Source: Pseudoalteromonas caenipelagi (GTDB lineage Bacteria > Pseudomonadota > Gammaproteobacteria > Enterobacterales > Alteromonadaceae). Taken from it: a DNA stretch of 64,000 nt. Of the stretch, positions 27,757-35,998 are shown one piece after another. How positions within the stretch are numbered: position 1 is the stretch's first letter; each line of letters starts with the position of its first letter. The translations under genes were made by a program, and so were the position numbers. Where the stretch lies: the NCBI RefSeq assembly GCF_013140855.1, contig NZ_JABBPG010000002.1, forward strand, positions 186,001 to 250,000, written 5' to 3'. Below the pieces are notes generated by a model, which saw nothing but the letters and a program-made list of their open reading frames with translations, had not been told where the DNA came from and made no database searches.

Positions 27757-29157
27757 ATGCTCGCTTTTACTGATAATAGAGAACGAATCGGCGTAAAGAT
27801 AACGATGTTAGCCGTGAGCCTTATACTCGGAGGCTGTGGTGGTTCAAGTGATGGCAGTACAAGTTCTCAGTCAAGTAATGCCAACCAACCTGTTACTGCT
27901 GTAAACACTCCGCCGCAGGCTAATGCTGGGCAAGATCAAAACATTAGCGTGGGGCAATCAGTGGTGCTCAATGGTAATGCGAGCCAAGATGCTGATGGGG
28001 ATGTTCTTAGTTATCAGTGGACAAAAAGTGACGCCCCTGCCAACAGCCAATCGGTGATTGTAAACAGCAGCGCGGCATCGGCATCTTTTACACCGGATGT
28101 TGAAGGCGTATATAAATTTATGCTCACTGTGAGTGACGGCACCGATAGTGCGCAAGATGAGGTGGTTATCAATGCGTTACAATCATCAGTGGGCAGCCAA
28201 GATATTACCAATGCAATACTGGTCAAAAGTGATGCCTCTTGTGCAGCCTACGCTGGCGATTACGAATCGTATGTTATCGATATTAAAAGAGGACTGGATT
28301 TTAACGGTCAGATTTCAATTACCAGTAATGGTAGTGAATGCACTTTTGCGGTGAATGAGATCCCAAATCATGATTTTAACGATGAGCAAGCACAATTTGC
28401 TACCAATGTAAGTACCCAAAGTGCAAGCTACAAGGTACCAGTCAATCCGGTTATGTTGGCGGCTACAACAAACGTTGAAATTGGCGTATCGAACGGCGTG
28501 TTTCTTAATGGCGTGAGCGTGGATATTATGGCCGCAGCCTGTTACGGGGTGGGCAATGAACCGCTTGGACAAGAAAAAATAGGCTGTGGTGCAAATCAAA
28601 AAGACCATCCATGGCGCTATGATCCTATGTCGCCGCTCAACTCGTTTGGCACCGATAGCCATAATGCCCACCCGCAACCCAACGGCCGTTATCATTATCA
28701 TGGCAATCCAAAAGCTTTGTTTAATCTTGACTGCCAAGTGGTGTCGCCGGTAATTGGCTTTGCAGCCGATGGCTTTCCTATTTTTGGCCCTTGTATTGAG
28801 GTAAATGGCGAGGTGAGAGCTGCACGCGTCAGTTACCAGCTGAAAAATAATGGTGGACCAAGACAAGCTGTCTCAGGCTATCAAACGCCTCAAGCAGGGA
28901 TTGGGGAGATTGCCAGCAACAACTACGACGGGCAGTTTCGCTCTGATTGGGAATATGTGAGCGGCATAGGCGACCTTGATGAGTGTAATGGCATGGTCGT
29001 TAACGGCCAATATGGTTACTACATTACCGACAGCTTCCCCTGGGTGGTGGGGTGTTATCGAGGGCAAGTCAATAGCTCGTTCAGACCGTCGGGCCAAGCA
29101 CTAGATAATTTATTGCATGACCACAGTCACTTAAGTGGCGTAAGCCATAGTCATTAA
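27757..29157 (+). CDS. YHYH-domain lipoprotein with PKD/Ig-like domain
   Basis: The 466-residue protein starts at ATG 27757, supported by GGTGG 6-7 nt upstream. The signal region ends in LILGGC, a lipobox; the mature part begins with a Ser/Asn-rich linker. A PKD-like domain (about 50-125) is recognisable by PPQANAGQDQNISVGQSV and YKFMLTVSDG. The C-terminal domain carries NGRYHYHG and GFAADGFPIFGP, the YHYH-domain motifs. The function of the family is unknown; the His-rich motif suggests metal binding. A His-rich tail (HDHSHLSGVSHSH) ends the protein, also consistent with metal binding, which is inference. Confidence 0.85.
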   Translation: MLAFTDNRERIGVKITMLAVSLILGGCGGSSDGSTSSQSSNANQPVTAVNTPPQANAGQDQNISVGQSVVLNGNASQDADGDVLSYQWTKSDAPANSQSVIVNSSAASASFTPDVEGVYKFMLTVSDGTDSAQDEVVINALQSSVGSQDITNAILVKSDASCAAYAGDYESYVIDIKRGLDFNGQISITSNGSECTFAVNEIPNHDFNDEQAQFATNVSTQSASYKVPVNPVMLAATTNVEIGVSNGVFLNGVSVDIMAAACYGVGNEPLGQEKIGCGANQKDHPWRYDPMSPLNSFGTDSHNAHPQPNGRYHYHGNPKALFNLDCQVVSPVIGFAADGFPIFGPCIEVNGEVRAARVSYQLKNNGGPRQAVSGYQTPQAGIGEIASNNYDGQFRSDWEYVSGIGDLDECNGMVVNGQYGYYITDSFPWVVGCYRGQVNSSFRPSGQALDNLLHDHSHLSGVSHSH

Positions 29158-29195
29158 CATTTATTGGTTGTGGTGTAATAAATCTACGGATAATA

Positions 29196-29223
29196 AAAAT
29201 GGCGACCAAGGTCACCATTTTTG
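29196..29223 (+). terminator. terminator after YHYH gene
   Basis: AAAAATGGCGACC pairs with GGTCACCATTTTT (one C-A mismatch), loop AA, ending in a T-run. It lies 38 nt after the stop. Confidence 0.7.
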
Positions 29224-29254
29224 CATGAATGAAATTTTTAGTTTTGAAAATCAA

Positions 29255-29815
29255 TTACTCAGTGGCAGCACGTCTTTGCTGAAAATAGTCTTTAAGAGAG
29301 CGGATGGGGTATGTACATAGAGCGCCTACGGCTATAAAGTTACAAATCCACACCCCTACTTGATAAATAAGGCCTAAATTGTGGTAGTCGTAATATGCGC
29401 GAGATATTAGTTCCATGCCTTGCAACATCATATAGACAAGGGTGGTGTACATACATATACGTGCTGTTGGGGAGAAAGTGCAACCTCTGATCAAGTGTGA
29501 GCACATTAGAGTCATGGCGAATGAAAATTGTACAATAACACCACTAGTATAAAATAGCTTAATTTGTTCTAACTTATCCATTTCTAAAGAGAGGATAAAC
29601 TGATCTACTTCAGAACCAATAAGGTGAAACGTTAAAAAGCAAAATGAGGATAGGAAGCAAGAATAGAGTTCATGATGCTGCACTGAGGCTAGATCTTTTT
29701 TGACACCAAAAAATAGCTTCCAGCGCATTCTAGAAAACTTGCGAAGCCAAAAGATAACTATCAAAAACTCAATTCCCTTTAACACCCAGCCTAAGATATA
29801 CAGAAACTCATTCAT
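29255..29815 (-). CDS. hypothetical membrane protein paired with a RiPP-like precursor gene
   Basis: The 186-residue protein has about five predicted membrane helices (near residues 5-22, 50-70, 88-108, 120-138, 150-170) and ends in a basic tail (RSLKDYFQQRRAATE). I recognise no family. Its start lies 18 nt after the stop of the 52-residue precursor-like gene on the same strand, so the two are probably one transcript. An immunity or export role for the peptide would fit the arrangement, but nothing in the sequence shows it. Confidence 0.7.
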   Translation of the reverse strand: MNEFLYILGWVLKGIEFLIVIFWLRKFSRMRWKLFFGVKKDLASVQHHELYSCFLSSFCFLTFHLIGSEVDQFILSLEMDKLEQIKLFYTSGVIVQFSFAMTLMCSHLIRGCTFSPTARICMYTTLVYMMLQGMELISRAYYDYHNLGLIYQVGVWICNFIAVGALCTYPIRSLKDYFQQRRAATE

Positions 29816-29833
29816 GCTTAATCCTTTTATTAT

Positions 29834-29992
29834 TTAACAGTTACATGTGTAAATTGTTGGCCAATAGCTGCCTTGAGCCTGCTGTGGTCTAGCTCCATCA
29901 CCACCACCACCACCACCAATTAACTTTGTTTTATCTTTTGATAGCTCTTTTAATTTTTTAGCTTTGATATTTAATTTTATTGAGGTTTTCAT
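29834..29992 (-). CDS. putative RiPP precursor peptide, 52 residues
   Basis: ATG 29992 is preceded by AAGGA with 8-nt spacing; a longer frame from 30070 lacks such support. The peptide has a basic, Lys/Leu-rich leader (MKTSIKLNIKAKKLKELS), then KLIGGGGGG, then a short polar tail ending SYWPTIYTCNC. The leader resembles those of class I lanthipeptide-like precursors (KxKKLKxLS), and the Gly-rich break is a usual leader cleavage site. The tail holds Ser, Thr and two Cys that could be cross-linked. No modification enzyme is in the window. A second peptide with a similar leader is at 32297-32479. The RiPP assignment is inference. Confidence 0.6.
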   Translation of the reverse strand: MKTSIKLNIKAKKLKELSKDKTKLIGGGGGGDGARPQQAQGSYWPTIYTCNC

Positions 29993-30070
29993 TATCCAAT
30001 TCCTTATCTCTGGTATACATTCCTCACCCCACTGCCCAATGTTAACTGTTGGTACACAATATAGCAACAA

Positions 30071-30417
30071 AATAAGTAACCTGATTTTGAGCTAACGGTT
30101 TGGTTTGCATGAAATTATTTATATACTCATACCAAGTGCGATAACATATTCCGCATGTTGGTAAAGTTATGGTACTTTTTTCGACGGCATGGAACAAATA
30201 ATTTAGTTAGTTTGTAGTACTCGTCGGATATGTTTATTAGAAAGCTTTATTCAATAATAAAATATATTGTATTCGCTAAGCTGGTAGATAATGTATGCCG
30301 TAGGCTATACATCCAGAAGTATGTTTATGCTAATTTAATCAATTAAGTCGGGGAAAAGGCTGGCAACAGTACGTTGGAAAAACGTCCTTTAGGTGTGCTG
30401 AGTATTTAAGTGCTTTG
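30071..30417. other. gene-free AT-rich stretch upstream of the precursor gene
   Basis: About 350 bp between the precursor gene and a REP cluster. I see no coding frame with a ribosome binding site. It probably holds the promoter of the 29992/29815 pair, but no convincing -35/-10 pair was found. Confidence 0.5.
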
Positions 30418-30747
30418 AGATTTGGAACAAGTTCAGAATGACGAATTTATCCGTATTTGCGTCATACTGTCATTCTGACAAAGGTCAGGATCTTTGCTGT
30501 GAATGTAGCAATGGCGCGTGGCTGAGCGCTGTGTGTTTGCGTAACAAGATTCTGAAACAAGTTCAGAATGACGACAGACAACCTTGATTGACGAATGTGA
30601 TGACTCCACTTTGCTGTCATCCTGACGAGGGTCAGGATCTTCTCACCATCAACGGGACCCTGAAACAAGTTCAGGGTGACGGCATACGACCCTGAATGAC
30701 AAATGCTATGACTCCACTTTACAGTCATCCTGACGAAGGTCAGGATC
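30418..30747. repeat. cluster of six alternating REP-like palindromes
   Basis: Two palindrome types alternate. Type B (TCCTGAA-ACAAG-TTCAGGA core) is at about 30418-30442 (degenerate), 30548-30572 and 30656-30680. Type A (ATCCTGA-CGAAGG-TCAGGAT core) is at 30469-30492, 30616-30639 and 30724-30747. Other copies occur elsewhere: 41603-41722, about 43340-43362 and 43453-43476, and decayed ones near 22871-22890, 34981-35005 and 35062-35082. A frame across the cluster on the minus strand encodes only repeated low-information peptide and is not a gene. Confidence 0.85.
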
Positions 30748-30755
30748 TCCAATTC

Positions 30756-31208
30756 TTATATTTCTTTTACCCACATCACGCCAACGGTTTTTTTCACTAC
30801 CTTTACGTGGGTCCCCTTACTTAGCGGCTGCTCGCTTTTTAGTTGCCATTGAATGCCTGAGTATGAATGAAACACTTGGCTGTTGCTGTTCAAATCATCT
30901 TCTAATACAAAGTCGATGTCGGCAAAGTCGTTGTTTACTTGTTCATTGTTACTTGGTTGCTGCAAGCGTTTTAGCGGTTTCCATAAGGTCAGCGCTAACA
31001 CAAAGGTAAGCACAGCATTGACCCAAAGTGCGGTCATCCAGTCGTTTGCAAGTAATCCGGCGTACATCATGGTGCCGCTAAAAATCAGCGAAAGCCCTAA
31101 AAATAGTAATACGAAGGTGGCAAAGCCAAGTACGGCAACTTCAATAATTAAAGCAAGAATACCAATGATGATAAGGGCTTGCGGCAAGTTGTTTAAAACC
31201 AGCTCCAT
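30756..31208 (-). CDS. NfeD-family membrane protein
   Basis: The 150-residue protein has three to four membrane helices (about 8-75) and a soluble C-terminal OB-fold domain (about 95-150: YSGIQWQLKSEQPLSKGTHVKVVKK). This is the short NfeD (YbbK) form that accompanies stomatin-like proteins. Its ribosome binding site AAAGGA is formed by the last codons of qmcA, and the ATG lies 4 nt past that stop, so the two are translationally coupled. They probably work together in membrane quality control. Confidence 0.9.
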   Translation of the reverse strand: MELVLNNLPQALIIIGILALIIEVAVLGFATFVLLFLGLSLIFSGTMMYAGLLANDWMTALWVNAVLTFVLALTLWKPLKRLQQPSNNEQVNNDFADIDFVLEDDLNSNSQVFHSYSGIQWQLKSEQPLSKGTHVKVVKKTVGVMWVKEI

Positions 31209-31212
31209 ATGC

Positions 31213-32166
31213 TTATCCTTTTTGCTGCTTATTAATTGAGTTTATAATAGACATACCTTGTGCAACCAGTGAACTGGCATCAGTGCCAGCATCAGGAAGC
31301 AGCACAACAGAGGACTCTTTTGCGATAGCTTGTTTGGCGGCAATTGCTTTGGTGGCTAAGTCTAATTGAATTGCCTTTTGGCCTTGCTCGGTGTTAGCTG
31401 CTTCACCTACTTTGCGTAGTGCTTCGGCTTGTGCATCGGCAACGGCGATAATCGCTTGCGCTTCACCTTCAGCGCTTAGGATCTGCTCTGCTTTTTCACC
31501 CTCTGCAGCCAGTACTTGTGCTTGCTTTTTACCTTCAGCTACATTGATTGCCGCTTGTCTATCACCTTCAGATTCTAAAATTTGCGCACGTTTTACTCGC
31601 TCTGCTTTCATTTGCGCTTCCATGGCTTCCATAACTGAGTTAGGTGGCACGATATCTTTGATTTCATATCGAAGTACCTGAATGCCCCAAGGTTCAGATG
31701 CGCTATTAATCGCGGCAACAATATTGGTATTTAATAAATCTCGTTCTTCAAATGTTTTGTCTAGTTCCATTTTACCCAGCTCACTACGCATAGTGGTTTG
31801 TGCTAACTGGGTGACCGCAAAGATATAATCATCTACGCCATAGGTGGCTTTGTAAGGGTCAAGCACACGAAAATACAGCACGCCATCGACTATGAGTGAG
31901 ATATTGTCTTTAGTGATTGCAGATTGAGAAGGTACATCAACGGCTTGCTCTTTTAAGCTTCTGTCGGCGGCAATTCTATCGATAAATGGTACGATAAAAT
32001 TAAGTCCGGCCTCTTTAGTTGATTGATATTTACCAAAGCGCTCTACTAACCACGCTCTGTTTTGTGGCACAAACTTTATACCGCTTTTTAAAACCACCAG
32101 TACAAAAATTAGTAACAATACTTCTATGTTAAATAAAATTTCAAAAATTTGGCTTACGGGATCCAT
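31213..32166 (-). CDS. qmcA: SPFH/stomatin-like membrane protein (QmcA/paraslipin type)
   Basis: The 317-residue protein has an N-terminal membrane helix (about 8-27), followed by an SPFH band-7 domain with QNRAWLVERFGKY, VDGVLYFRVLDPYKATYGV and LRYEIKDIVPP. A long Ala/Glu-rich helix follows (about 190-275, EGDRQAAINVAEGKKQAQVLAAEGE). That is the stomatin layout, and the nfeD partner downstream supports it. The family forms large ring assemblies at the membrane that act on protease access and protein quality. ATG 32166 is preceded by AAGGA. Confidence 0.92.
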   Translation of the reverse strand: MDPVSQIFEILFNIEVLLLIFVLVVLKSGIKFVPQNRAWLVERFGKYQSTKEAGLNFIVPFIDRIAADRSLKEQAVDVPSQSAITKDNISLIVDGVLYFRVLDPYKATYGVDDYIFAVTQLAQTTMRSELGKMELDKTFEERDLLNTNIVAAINSASEPWGIQVLRYEIKDIVPPNSVMEAMEAQMKAERVKRAQILESEGDRQAAINVAEGKKQAQVLAAEGEKAEQILSAEGEAQAIIAVADAQAEALRKVGEAANTEQGQKAIQLDLATKAIAAKQAIAKESSVVLLPDAGTDASSLVAQGMSIINSINKQQKG

Positions 32167-32255
32167 GATGTTCCTTAATTAGCAAAAAATTCCTTAAAAA
32201 CAGATTAGCACTGTACTGAGGCCGCGGCTAGATATTGTTCAATAAAGGTGGGAAG

Positions 32256-32282
32256 AAAAGGGCGAAAACTAAATGCCCTTTT
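32256..32282 (-). terminator. terminator of the second RiPP-like precursor gene
   Basis: On the minus strand AAAAGGGC pairs with GCCCTTTT across an 11-nt loop and is followed by CTT. It lies 14 nt after the precursor stop and separates it from the qmcA operon. Confidence 0.75.
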
Positions 32283-32296
32283 ATTATTTTAGGTTT

Positions 32297-32479
32297 TTAC
32301 ACTGCAGTACAAATACTTGGCTTCGAAGGATCTGTGGCATTGGGTTGGTTAATCATTGTACATTTACTTGGGCCTGTTTGCTGCTCTGCAGCACCACCAA
32401 TATTCGGTGTTTGGTTTACGCCCAATTCATTTGCCGTTGAAAGTGCTTTTAGTTTTTTTGTTTTTAACGTTAATTTCAT
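32297..32479 (-). CDS. putative RiPP (class I lanthipeptide-like) precursor peptide, 60 residues
   Basis: ATG 32479 is preceded by AAAGGAG with near-ideal spacing, and a terminator follows the stop, so this is a self-contained short gene. The leader MKLTLKTKKLKALS followed by an acidic/Asn segment and NQTPNIGGA has the form of class I lanthipeptide-like precursors (KKL...LS, then TPxxGG before the core). The core part holds two similar blocks, GPSKCT and KPSICT, each with Ser, Cys and Thr that could form lanthionine-type rings. No lanthionine synthetase, radical SAM enzyme or peptide transporter is in the window. The antisense frame at 32235-32528 is a shadow. Confidence 0.68.
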   Translation of the reverse strand: MKLTLKTKKLKALSTANELGVNQTPNIGGAAEQQTGPSKCTMINQPNATDPSKPSICTAV

Positions 32480-32826
32480 TTACTACTCCTTTAAGTATAA
32501 AAATAACTTTACGCATTTAAAAATCTGAAATGAGCAAAGTATTCGGTTTTTATCAATAACAGCCAAAGTAAAATACTGTTATTTCTAACAGGATGGGCTG
32601 TATCTGTTTTCTAAGTCAAGATTTGTTCTATAAGGTGAGAATAATCTATTGCCAGAATGTCGTTTGTTGAAGATATTGTTTTATTTAACTATTTGAAAAT
32701 CATGTTTTTTATCTCTATTTTTTACCGATATTTACATATTGTCACACTTTAGTCTTGTTTCTATTTTGGTTTACCAGATACTCTTATGTGAAATTAGTTT
32801 TTACTTAATAATAATCAGGGAAAACA
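32480..32826. other. divergent promoter region, no gene seen
   Basis: About 350 bp of AT-rich sequence between the precursor gene (-) and the M13 peptidase gene (+). It must contain both promoters. No repeat, palindrome or plausible small gene stood out. Confidence 0.5.
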
Positions 32827-34893
32827 ATGAAAAAAACGACCCTATCGCTGGCAATTTGCGTTGGCCTTGCAACACTTGCAGGCTGTAGCCAACAAATAAA
32901 CACTAATGCTCAAAAAACAGAATCTGCGGCGGCTGTAGCCAGTAATGTACAATCTGGTATTGAGACACAAAACTTTGATCCAAGTGTAAGAGCGCAAGAC
33001 GACTTTTTCCGTCATGTAAACGGGAAATGGTTAAACGACACTCAGATCCCCAATGACAAATCTGCCTGGGGTAGCTTTTACAAGCTAGCTGATGACTCAG
33101 ATAAAGCGGTTAATGCGCTAATTCAAGACGCGAAAGAGGGCGTTGCAGAGCCTGGTAGCAGCGCGCAAAAAATCGGCGATTTTTATGCAAGCTTCATGGC
33201 TGAGCAGCAACTTAATGAACTTGGCTTTGAGCCAATCCAACCATTATTAAAGAAAATTGCCAGCGTTCAAAATTATCAGCAACTTAGCGCGTTAATGGGT
33301 GACTTATCGCGCTACAACGTTACGGTACCTGTTGGCTTAGCGGTTATTCCAGACGGTAAAGATGCTACAAAAAATGCGTTGTATATGTGGCAAAGCGGTA
33401 TCGGCATGCCAGACAGAGATTACTACCTGAAAGACGATAAAAAATCTGTTGAGTTGCGTGCTGCCTATTTAGCAATGGTCACCGAAAAACTACAATTGAT
33501 TGGTGAACCACAAGCACAGAAAAAAGCCAAAGCAATTTTAGAGTTAGAAACTAAAATTGCAAAAATCATGTGGGATAGAACTAAAACACGTGAGGTTAGC
33601 TTAATTTACAACCCACAATCCACTGCGCAGTGGGACAAAAACCTAGGTCAATTAGACTGGCAAAAGTTTGCGCAAACACTTGAGTTACCGCACATGGACA
33701 AAGTGATTGTAAGCCAGCCAAGCTTTTTTGAAGGGTTAGGTGAGCTTTTTGCACAAGTAAGCGTGGCTGACTGGAAAGATTATTTAACATATCAAACCGT
33801 CAATGAATTTTCTAACTTGCTGAGCGAACCGTTTGCGAAGTCGCATTTTGAGTTTTATTCAAAAACGTTACGTGGAGTAACTGAGCAACAAGCAAGATGG
33901 CAGCGTGGTGTTAGGCTTACCAGCGGCACTTTGGGCGAAGAAGTGGGTAAGCTTTATGTACAAAAGCACTTTTCACCAGAAGCTAAAGCACGTATGGAAG
34001 AGTTGGTTAAAAATCTTATAGCAGCTTATCGCATTAGCATCGATGGTTTAGATTGGATGTCGGACGAAACTAAGCAAGCAGCACAAGAAAAGCTCTCTAA
34101 GTTTAGATATAAAATTGGCTATCCAAATAAATGGCGTGAATATAACTTTGAAATCAAAGCTGATGATTTAGTGGGTAACGTAATGCGTGCTGCTGAATTT
34201 GAAAGCAAACGTCAAATCAGCATGATAGGTAAGCCAGTTGATAAAGAACAATGGGAAATGACCCCACAAACAGTTAACGCTTACTATCACCCATTGAAGA
34301 ACGAAATTGTATTCCCTGCCGCTATTTTGCAACCGCCATTCTTTAACATGCAGGCGGATGATGCGGTAAACTACGGCGGTATCGGTGCTGTAATAGGGCA
34401 TGAGCTTGGACATGGCTTTGATGACCAAGGTGCACAGTTTGATGGCGACGGTAATCTTCGTAACTGGTGGCATGAAGAAGACTTAGCCAAGTTTAAAACG
34501 CGTGGCGATGCGCTTGTTGAACAGTTTGACAGCTATCAGCCATTTGATGATGCAAATGTAAATGGTCGCCTAACCTTGGGTGAGAATATTGGTGACTTAG
34601 GTGGCTTAACGGTTGCGTATAAAGCGTATCAGTTATCTTTGCAAGATAAGCCACGTCAAGTACTCGACGGTTATACTCCTGAGCAGCGTTTCTTTATTGG
34701 CTATGCGCAAGTTTGGCGTGCCAAAATACGTGAAGAAGCTTTACGTGAGCGTTTAGTAACCGACAATCACTCACCAGCAGAATATCGTGCTAATGGTTCA
34801 TTAACTAACTTTACCCCATTTTACGAAGCGTTTGCGCTAAAAGAAGGTGATAAGTTGTATAAGCCAGCCAATGAGCGAGTGAAGATCTGGTAA
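32827..34893 (+). CDS. M13-family (neprilysin-like) zinc endopeptidase, lipoprotein
   Basis: The 688-residue protein has signal MKKTTLSLAICVGLATLAGC with a lipobox (LAGC). The N-terminal M13 domain starts at about residue 50 (DDFFRHVNGKWL). The catalytic part has NAYYHPLKNEIVFPAAILQP, HELGHGFDDQG at 525-535 (HExxH) and GENIGDLGGL at 585-594, which supplies the third zinc ligand Glu586. The C-terminus has the usual RVKIW-like ending in place of CxxW. PepO-type enzymes cut small peptides; anchoring puts it in the periplasm, probably on the outer membrane. It is a single gene. Confidence 0.93.
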   Translation: MKKTTLSLAICVGLATLAGCSQQINTNAQKTESAAAVASNVQSGIETQNFDPSVRAQDDFFRHVNGKWLNDTQIPNDKSAWGSFYKLADDSDKAVNALIQDAKEGVAEPGSSAQKIGDFYASFMAEQQLNELGFEPIQPLLKKIASVQNYQQLSALMGDLSRYNVTVPVGLAVIPDGKDATKNALYMWQSGIGMPDRDYYLKDDKKSVELRAAYLAMVTEKLQLIGEPQAQKKAKAILELETKIAKIMWDRTKTREVSLIYNPQSTAQWDKNLGQLDWQKFAQTLELPHMDKVIVSQPSFFEGLGELFAQVSVADWKDYLTYQTVNEFSNLLSEPFAKSHFEFYSKTLRGVTEQQARWQRGVRLTSGTLGEEVGKLYVQKHFSPEAKARMEELVKNLIAAYRISIDGLDWMSDETKQAAQEKLSKFRYKIGYPNKWREYNFEIKADDLVGNVMRAAEFESKRQISMIGKPVDKEQWEMTPQTVNAYYHPLKNEIVFPAAILQPPFFNMQADDAVNYGGIGAVIGHELGHGFDDQGAQFDGDGNLRNWWHEEDLAKFKTRGDALVEQFDSYQPFDDANVNGRLTLGENIGDLGGLTVAYKAYQLSLQDKPRQVLDGYTPEQRFFIGYAQVWRAKIREEALRERLVTDNHSPAEYRANGSLTNFTPFYEAFALKEGDKLYKPANERVKIW

Positions 34894-34909
34894 TCATTAT
34901 CAGAGCATG

Positions 34910-34926
34910 GCCCATCTAGTATGGGC
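34910..34926 (+). terminator. weak hairpin after M13 gene
   Basis: GCCCAT-CTAGT-ATGGGC, 6-bp stem, 16 nt after the stop; followed by TTGT rather than a T-run. Confidence 0.4.
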
Positions 34927-35342
34927 TTGTAAAACCAAAAAAGGCATGTCAATCATCCATGCCACTCGCTTAAACTGTGAGATTCTAATACAAGTTTAGA
35001 ATGACTAAATAGAGTCAGCATAATTAGGAAGATGGCAATGTCTAAACAACACGTGGCATCTTCCTGACCTAGCTCAGGTTCTCTTGCGAGAATAGCATTG
35101 TGTAAGTAACCTCAGTTTCGGATAAGCAAATGTGCGCAATAAAGTTATTTTGCCCACTCTGGGTGTTGCTTTCGCTTGTAATAGCCAGCGATTACTGCTT
35201 TAAAGCGCCTGATATTGAACAAAATCACTTCATTGGATTACTCGTTTGGTCAGTTTATTTTCTATTTCAAAACGCTTATCAAATCTGAAGTTAAGTAATA
35301 CCTTCTTTATTGAGCAAATTGCGCTAATTAAAGCGGCCACAT
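34927..35342. other. gene-poor stretch with decayed REP palindromes and a repeated 24-mer
   Basis: It contains decayed type B (about 34981-35005) and type A (about 35062-35082) REP copies, then a 24-bp sequence at 35107-35130 that recurs at 37020-37043. A 27-31 codon minus-strand frame ending near 35156 (containing FKAVIAGYYKRKQHPEWAK) is open but has no ribosome binding site. It may be a gene remnant. Confidence 0.5.
35107..35130 (+). repeat. 24-bp direct repeat, copy 1
   Basis: The sequence starts TAACCTCAG and ends GGATAAGCAAA. The copy at 37020-37043 has the same orientation and two mismatches. The copies bracket nudB, the putative RNA and the first gene of the NWIAIG/glycosidase pair. 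It could be an IS end remnant or a dispersed repeat. Confidence 0.6.
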
Positions 35343-35774
35343 TTAGAGATTCAAAATTTCTTGTTGATTGGTGGGTGACCAAGCTTTATTAACCGCACAA
35401 GCTTGTGGTAGCCATTGATAGTCGGTGTGTTCATTCGGGTCTAATATGACTTGAATATCGTTAGGCACGCAAACACTAAACACATGCTCGGTATTTATTG
35501 TGGCACCTGCTACGTAGCGATGTCGCCAGCATGGGCGTATTTCATATTGATTAGTACTGTGATGGTCTTTAATTTGAATGCCAAGGGCGCGGGCATCAAT
35601 GCCTGTTTCTTCTTTTAATTCTCTGTAGGCTGTATCTAGCAATGACTCGTTTGGTTCAACGCCTCCTGTTACCGATTGCCAAAAGCTGGGGTCATCAGCA
35701 CGCTGTATGAGAAGAAACTCTTTTGCTTCGTTGTAGATCACAACCAATACTGAAACAGGTTTTCTTAATTGCAT
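35343..35774 (-). CDS. nudB: Nudix hydrolase, probable dihydroneopterin triphosphate diphosphatase
   Basis: The 143-residue protein has a complete Nudix box, GGVEPNESLLDTAYRELKEE with TGI following (G-x5-E-x7-REUxEExGU), at about residues 37-59. The flanking FWQSVTGGVE and EHTDYQWLP fit NudB, which removes pyrophosphate from dihydroneopterin triphosphate in folate synthesis. The symbol rests on recognisable similarity. An RNA with its own promoter and terminator lies upstream on the same strand, ending about 80 nt before the start codon, so the gene could be subject to attenuation. Confidence 0.82.
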   Translation of the reverse strand: MQLRKPVSVLVVIYNEAKEFLLIQRADDPSFWQSVTGGVEPNESLLDTAYRELKEETGIDARALGIQIKDHHSTNQYEIRPCWRHRYVAGATINTEHVFSVCVPNDIQVILDPNEHTDYQWLPQACAVNKAWSPTNQQEILNL

Positions 35775-35853
35775 GGCAACTTACGCTAACTCTATGTTTA
35801 TTAGTGCAGTTGTGATGATATCACCTTATTTTGAAACAAAAATACATTTAGGC

Positions 35854-35884
35854 AAAAAAAAGCGGGCCCAACATGTGGGCCCGC
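35854..35884 (-). terminator. strong intrinsic terminator upstream of nudB
   Basis: On the minus strand GCGGGCCCA pairs with TGGGCCCGC (9 bp, loop CATGT) and is followed by eight Ts. No gene precedes it on this strand, so it ends a non-coding transcript or leader. Confidence 0.9.
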
Positions 35885-35992
35885 AGTAATAACAACACCT
35901 AAACAGTGTGCTTAAGGAAGATAAAACACCACCAACCTCCTTGTTGGTTATAGCGATATCTACTTGTGTAAGGAGATAATGCTTTAAATGCG
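35855..35992 (-). ncRNA. putative small RNA or attenuated nudB leader, about 138 nt
   Basis: It is bounded by a near-consensus sigma-70 promoter (35999-36027) and a strong terminator (35854-35884). Near its middle is a hairpin, ACCAAC-AAGGAG-GTTGGT (35931-35948), with a Shine-Dalgarno-like loop. The loop is complementary to CTCCTT in the 5' part of the RNA, so two folds are possible. A 5-codon frame GTG TTT TAT CTT CCT TAA follows the AAGGAGG and could be a leader peptide, though that is weak. It may be a free sRNA or a nudB leader. I recognise no Rfam family. Confidence 0.6.
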
Positions 35993-35998
35993 ATACAG

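Noticed and set aside
30418-30747. Possible CRISPR array
   Set aside because: Elements are self-complementary, of two types, with irregular spacing and no constant repeat-spacer lengths; no cas genes nearby.
30462-30752. Minus-strand 96-codon frame with repeated peptide segments
   Set aside because: It lies entirely over the REP palindromes; the repeated peptide is a by-product of the DNA repeats and there is no ribosome binding site.
32235-32528. Plus-strand 97-codon frame
   Set aside because: It is antisense to the well-supported precursor gene at 32297-32479, which has a proper ribosome binding site and terminator.
35156-35250. Minus-strand frame of about 30 codons containing FKAVIAGYYKRKQHPEWAK
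   Set aside because: Looks protein-like but has no start with a ribosome binding site; possibly a remnant, not reported as a gene.
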